This document shows, piece by piece, positions 60,194 to 64,000 of a stretch of DNA of 64,000 nt; the first letter of the stretch is position 1; the number at the start of each line of letters is the position of its first letter. The stretch is taken from assembly GCF_001557235.1 (NCBI RefSeq), contig NZ_LSJI01000025.1, positions 1 through 64,000 of the forward strand, read 5' to 3'. Made by a program: the position numbers and the translations under genes. Below the pieces are notes generated by a model. It saw only the letters and a program-made list of their open reading frames with translations. It was not told the origin of the DNA and made no database searches. This DNA is from Phenylobacterium sp. CCH9-H3 (lineage in GTDB: Bacteria > Pseudomonadota > Alphaproteobacteria > Caulobacterales > Caulobacteraceae).

Positions 60194-62818
60194 TCAGAAG
60201 GTCACGCGCGCGCCGGCCAGGAAGCGCCGGCCGATCTGCTCCACCTCGACGGGGTGGTTCTTGTCGCCCTCGTAGGCGACGTAGGTCTCGTCGGTGAGAT
60301 TGTTGGCGTCGAGGAAGACCGAGAGATGGTCGTTCACCGCGTAGCGCACCGACAGGTCGAGGCTCTCATAGGCCTTGCGGAACTGGTCGCCGAACCCGGC
60401 GAGGCTGAGGGTGTCCACCCAGTCGTCGCGCCATTGGTAGCTGAGGCGGGCCGAGAGGCCGTACTTCTCGTAGTAGACCGAGGCGTTGACGATGGTGTCC
60501 GAGGTGCCGGGGAACGGCGCCTTGCCGCCGCCGGGCCGGGTGAACTCCCCGTCCAGCAGCGCGAGGTTCGCCTGGATGCCAAAGCCATCGAACGGGGCCG
60601 GCAGAAAGACGAACTGCTGCAGATAGGCGAACTCCAGCCCGTACAGCTTGCCGTCGCCGCCGTTGAGCGTGCTGGTGTAGTCGTAGGCGCTGCGATCCAC
60701 CCCGGCGCTGTTGTAGCGGCCGTCCCCGACCGGCTCCGTCGAATTGAACAGCACGTCGCTCACGTCCCGATAGAACCCACCGACCGAGACGAGGCCGGCG
60801 CCCGGCAGGTAGCGCTCCAGCGAGACGTCGCCGCCCCAGGTCGTCTCGGGCTTCAGGCCGGGATTGCCGCCGTTGACCGACCGGCCGACGTCGTTCACGG
60901 CGGCGCCGGTGCGGATCGTTCCGAACGAGGGCCGCGAGATGCCGCGCTGGAACGCGCCGCGCAGCACGAGATCCTCGGTCAGGTCGAACTTCACGTTCAG
61001 GCTCGGGAAGAGGTCGGTGTCCTCGTTTTCCACCTTGAGCGGCGTCGCCGTGGTCCCGACGGTCACGAAGCCGTCGATGGTCTGCTCCAGGCGCTCGACG
61101 CGCAGACCCGCCACTACCTGGGCGGGTCCGACGTCGAACTTGGCCATGCCGTAGCCGGCCAGCAGCTTTTCCTCGATCTGGTAGGTGTCGCCCGGCGCGA
61201 CGTTGCCGGCCGGGTTGTAAAGGCCCGCCGCCTGGAGCGCCGACAGCGCCGCGCCGAGGTCGGCCCGCATCCGGCGGTTGTCGACGTAGTTGATGTCGAA
61301 GCCCAGCGGGAAGCCGGTGTTCCAGGTCTCGCCGGTCACATAGTCGCCGGGCCGGAAGGCCATGCCGATGCGCGGCAGCAGCGCGAACAGGGCGACCGTG
61401 GGCGCGGCGCCGGACAGGATCGATCCCGTGATCTGGCGGTCGTCGTACTGCAGGCCGAAGGAGGCCTCGACCTCCCGGCCGCCCAGGTCGAAGGTGCGGC
61501 TCGCGTCGGCCTTGTAGACCCAGGCCTCGGACTCGATGGCGGAGGTCAGCGGCAGGACGAGGTTCACGTTGTAGCCCGACTGGTCGAACGCTGAGAGCGG
61601 CGCGCCCCGCACGAACGAGCCCGCCGTCGGCCCGGCCACCGTCGAATACAGCGTGACGATGGGGAAGTTGCGGTCGGTCAGATCGTAGGTCAGCGACGGG
61701 CGCTGCAGCGGCGATCCGTACTGCTGGAGCACCAGGGGCAGGTCCGTGGTGTTCTCGGTCTCGGCGTAGCTCGCCCGCCACTCCGTCTTCCAGCCCGACA
61801 GCTCGTGGTCGCCGCCCACCGTCGTCAGGTGGATGGAGTTGCGGTACTCGCCGTAGTTGAAGCTGCCCCGCACGGGCACGCCCACCAGATCTCCGCCCGC
61901 GGGACCGCGGGTCCCCGACACCGCCGAACCGATCTGCAGCACATACTGGTTGCGCTGCTCGTCGTCGTTGAACTCGCTGTAGAGGGTCTTGGCGAACAGT
62001 CGGTGGCCGTCGGCCGGCCGAAATTCCACGCCCAGCAGGCCGGCGTTGTTCTCGCGTTCGACCAGGTAGTTGCGGATGTCCAGCACGGTCGGGTTCCCGG
62101 CCGCGTCGTAGTCGAACTCCCGGTTGTCGGTGGTCTGCTTGCGGCGATAGTGCGAGGCTGCGGCGATGATCCCGAAGCGGTCGTTCGACCAGGACGCCCG
62201 TGCGCCGAACTGCTCCTGCGCCCCGCCGCCCAGGTCCATCTCGCCGTAGCCGGCGTCGGCGCTGAGCGAGAAGCCGGCCCGGTCAAACGGCGAAAAGGTC
62301 TTCAGATTGACCCGCGCCACCACCGCCTCGGCCGAAAGGTCCGGCGTCAGCGACTTGTTGACCTCCAGCGCGTTGAGGATCACGGCCGGCACCGAGTCGA
62401 ACCGGAAGGCGCGCTGGCCGCCGGCTTCATCGACGCCGATCACGGTGATCCCATCGATGGAGACGCTGGTCCAGCGATTGGGCGCGCCGCGCACCTGGAT
62501 ATAGCGCTCCTGGCCCTGGTCGCGCTGCACCGCCACGGCCGGAATCCGCGCCAGGGCGGCGGCCGAATTCTGGTCGGGGAACTGGCCGATCGTATCGGCG
62601 GCGATGACGTTCACCAGGTTGTCGGCTTCGCGCTGCTGCAGGAGCGCCGCCCGCTGGCTGCCGACGATGGGCGAGCCCGTCACCACCACTTCCTCGACGC
62701 CCGGAGCCTCCGCGGCCTCGCCGTCCGCCGCCTGCGCCGCGGGGGCCAGGGCGACGACGCCGAGCGCCACGCTGGCCAGCCATCGCCCTCGACCGGAAAC
62801 ACCACCGAACCGCCGCAT
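60194..62818 (-). CDS. TonB-dependent receptor paired with phosphatase
   Basis: 874 residues. Signal peptide ending AAQAA, TonB box VEEVVVTGSPIVGSQRAALL, plug opening NLVNVIAADTIGQFPDQNSA and AALARIPAVAVQRDQGQERY of the TIGR01782-like Caulobacter/Xanthomonas group, then QVRGAPNRWTSVSIDGITVI and VILNALEVNKSLTPDLSAEA. The barrel ends RRFLAGARVTF. No STN domain. It leads an operon with the secreted phosphatase, so a phosphorylated compound (sugar phosphate, inositol phosphate or phosphopeptide) is a fair guess. Divergent from a tandem TetR regulator; a repeated 15-base element lies in the gap. Confidence 0.92.
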   Translation of the reverse strand: MRRFGGVSGRGRWLASVALGVVALAPAAQAADGEAAEAPGVEEVVVTGSPIVGSQRAALLQQREADNLVNVIAADTIGQFPDQNSAAALARIPAVAVQRDQGQERYIQVRGAPNRWTSVSIDGITVIGVDEAGGQRAFRFDSVPAVILNALEVNKSLTPDLSAEAVVARVNLKTFSPFDRAGFSLSADAGYGEMDLGGGAQEQFGARASWSNDRFGIIAAASHYRRKQTTDNREFDYDAAGNPTVLDIRNYLVERENNAGLLGVEFRPADGHRLFAKTLYSEFNDDEQRNQYVLQIGSAVSGTRGPAGGDLVGVPVRGSFNYGEYRNSIHLTTVGGDHELSGWKTEWRASYAETENTTDLPLVLQQYGSPLQRPSLTYDLTDRNFPIVTLYSTVAGPTAGSFVRGAPLSAFDQSGYNVNLVLPLTSAIESEAWVYKADASRTFDLGGREVEASFGLQYDDRQITGSILSGAAPTVALFALLPRIGMAFRPGDYVTGETWNTGFPLGFDINYVDNRRMRADLGAALSALQAAGLYNPAGNVAPGDTYQIEEKLLAGYGMAKFDVGPAQVVAGLRVERLEQTIDGFVTVGTTATPLKVENEDTDLFPSLNVKFDLTEDLVLRGAFQRGISRPSFGTIRTGAAVNDVGRSVNGGNPGLKPETTWGGDVSLERYLPGAGLVSVGGFYRDVSDVLFNSTEPVGDGRYNSAGVDRSAYDYTSTLNGGDGKLYGLEFAYLQQFVFLPAPFDGFGIQANLALLDGEFTRPGGGKAPFPGTSDTIVNASVYYEKYGLSARLSYQWRDDWVDTLSLAGFGDQFRKAYESLDLSVRYAVNDHLSVFLDANNLTDETYVAYEGDKNHPVEVEQIGRRFLAGARVTF

Positions 62819-62856
62819 CTGATCCCCCGCTGCAATGCTGGGCGGGAGTTATCAAT

Positions 62857-62948
62857 TCGAACGAATGTACGGTGTGAAGCTTCCGCGAATTTTTCACGCC
62901 ACTTCGGCAAATGGCATCGATGCGCCGGGGACGTCGAACGATTGTACG
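62857..62948. repeat. Pair of direct repeats TCGAACGAWTGTACG
   Basis: TCGAACGAATGTACG (62857-62871) and TCGAACGATTGTACG (62934-62948) share 14 of 15 bases, same orientation, 77 bases apart, in the 169-base gap between the divergent receptor and tandem TetR genes. One copy lies 39 bases from each gene start. Likely binding sites of the adjacent regulator, one per promoter. Confidence 0.6.
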
Positions 62949-62987
62949 CTCTTGAACCGTGGGCGCCGCGGGCTGCTATGCTGGCGC

Positions 62988-64000
62988 ATGGCGGTTGCCG
63001 ACACACCTGAGTCGCGAGGCGACGACGCGCGCAGCCGCCTGCTGGCCGCGGCGCTGGATCTGTTGGGCTCGGGCGGCGCCGAAGCCGTGAGCGCGCGCGA
63101 GCTGGGCGAACTGGCCAATGTCTCGGCCTCCGCGGTGAACTACCATTTCGGCGGCCGCGAAGGCTTGCTGGCCGCGGCTCTGGCCGCCGCCGCCGGCGCG
63201 GCCGCCCGTTGGCGCGCGGACTCGCTGAATACGGCGCCGGCGCGGATCGCCGCCAATGCCCTGCCCGCCTCGATCGCGGCTCTGATCCAGGACCTGTGCG
63301 ATGAACGCGGCGTGCCCGCCACGGCGCTGCGCGAACTGCGCCAGCTTGCCGGGCGTTCGGCCGCGCCCGCGCCTGCCGCCGCGCACGATCAGGCCGACGC
63401 CGACCGGTTCTGGACCGAGGTCGCGGCGCGCTCCAGCCTGCCCGAGGCGGCCGGGCCGCGCCTCTCGGACTTCGCGATGGGCGCGCTTTCGATCCACGGG
63501 CGATGCGCGGATTGGCGGCGCGAGCTGCCCTGGCTCCACGAGGCCTGCGCCCGGCTCGTCGCGCGGCTTGCCGGACGTCGCGAAGATCTGCCGGGTTGGG
63601 ATGGATGGCGCGCCGCGGTGGCCGCGAACATCCAGGTCGCCGCGGCGGCCGCGCCCGCCTCGCCTGCGGCCGAGCGCATGCTTCGGGCTGCCGCGGACAT
63701 CGTCGGCCGCGCCGGCGCCGCCGGGCTCACCCATCGCGCGGTGGCGGCCCAGGCGGCGACGTCCCTGGCCAATGTCACCCACCACTTCCCGACCCGGGCC
63801 GCGCTGTTGCGCAGGACGTTCCAGCACGTCTACGACCGGGTCCGGTCCAGCGGCGGCGCGACCCTCGACACCACGCCGCTCAGCATCGCCGCCCTGAGCG
63901 CCGAGATAGCGGCGACCCTCGTGGACGAGGCCGGAGCGCTGAACCCCGGCGTGCTCGCCCTGCATGAGCTGATGCTCGCCGCCGCCCGCGACCCGCAGCT
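62988..64000 (+). CDS. Tandem TetR-domain regulator, C-terminus off the edge
   Basis: At least 337 residues, open to the right edge. A first TetR module has its HTH at about 14-60 (SARELGELANVSASAVNYHF, then GGREGLLAAAL), followed by a helical domain. A second TetR HTH appears at about 229-274 (IVGRAGAAGLTHRAVAAQAA, TSLANVTHHFPTRAALLRRT), beginning another helical domain. I followed the frame through both and saw no stop, so this is one protein with two DNA-binding domains. The first ends in the canonical N-Y-H-F; the second has H-H-F, slightly degenerate. Divergent from the receptor-phosphatase operon, its probable target. The start ATG 62988 gives a normal TetR N-terminus. Confidence 0.88.
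   Translation, partial: MAVADTPESRGDDARSRLLAAALDLLGSGGAEAVSARELGELANVSASAVNYHFGGREGLLAAALAAAAGAAARWRADSLNTAPARIAANALPASIAALIQDLCDERGVPATALRELRQLAGRSAAPAPAAAHDQADADRFWTEVAARSSLPEAAGPRLSDFAMGALSIHGRCADWRRELPWLHEACARLVARLAGRREDLPGWDGWRAAVAANIQVAAAAAPASPAAERMLRAAADIVGRAGAAGLTHRAVAAQAATSLANVTHHFPTRAALLRRTFQHVYDRVRSSGGATLDTTPLSIAALSAEIAATLVDEAGALNPGVLALHELMLAAARDPQ

Noticed and set aside
1..64000. CRISPR array, tRNA/rRNA genes, insertion sequences, prophage, att sites
   Set aside because: No regularly spaced repeats, no tRNA cloverleaf seen in the gaps, no transposase or integrase motifs, and no composition break. Absence judged by eye only.

Overview
The window is very GC-rich, gene-dense bacterial DNA that reads as the chromosome of an alphaproteobacterium, most likely a Caulobacteraceae member (Caulobacter, Phenylobacterium or Brevundimonas relatives). 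This is inferred from gene content: seven TonB-dependent outer-membrane receptors in 64 kb, the receptor/SapC/cupin/tryptophan-halogenase cassette, FecI/FecR pairs, and secreted peptidases and amidohydrolases. No rRNA, tRNA, CRISPR array, insertion sequence or phage gene was seen. At least 39 complete protein genes are supported, plus one gene cut by each edge. Many other long reading frames are only shadows created by the GC bias.

Layout. (1) 1-5950, minus strand: a vitamin B12 operon. A cobalamin riboswitch precedes btuB, then btuF, btuC and btuD (translationally coupled) and cobQ, which runs off the left edge. (2) 6069-8254: a TetR-rubredoxin pair divergent from a cytochrome P450, with a palindromic operator between them. 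(3) 8262-14610: a large secreted zinc metalloprotease, an SDR dehydrogenase divergent from a LysR regulator, and gamma-glutamyltransferase. (4) 14670-28175: a large TonB receptor divergent from an IclR regulator, then a minus-strand run of M20 amidohydrolase, seven-repeat FG-GAP/UnbV propeller protein, secreted amidohydrolase, MHS-type transporter and TonB receptor, with a divergent Lrp/AsnC regulator. (5) 28375-29149: an ECF sigma factor convergent with a stand-alone FecR N-terminal (DUF4880) domain.

(6) 29422-38761: a secreted M14 carboxypeptidase and a secreted amidohydrolase with a C-terminal CIA30-like domain, divergent from a TonB receptor-MFS-TetR operon. (7) 38775-40136: hemN. (8) 40326-52845: a glycan-type locus. 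It holds a TIGR01782-like TonB receptor, SapC, cupin_8/JmjC-like protein, flavin-dependent halogenase and LysE exporter, next to a GH3 glycosidase, a LacI repressor and an MFS transporter. LacI-style palindromes lie upstream of both the GH3 gene and the receptor. (9) 52921-53816: a small orphan protein and a MobA-like transferase. (10) 53929-64000: a FecI-FecR-STN receptor-Tat metallo-beta-lactamase cassette, convergent with a TonB receptor-secreted tyrosine phosphatase operon, which is divergent from a regulator with two TetR DNA-binding domains (cut by the right edge).

Taken together the region is a set of nutrient-acquisition modules. Each couples an outer-membrane TonB receptor to a secreted or periplasmic enzyme, an inner-membrane carrier and a local regulator. 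The least explained parts are the SapC/cupin/halogenase/LysE cassette, the orphan DUF4880 protein opposite its sigma factor, the propeller protein coupled to an M20 peptidase, and the tandem TetR regulator facing the receptor-phosphatase operon.
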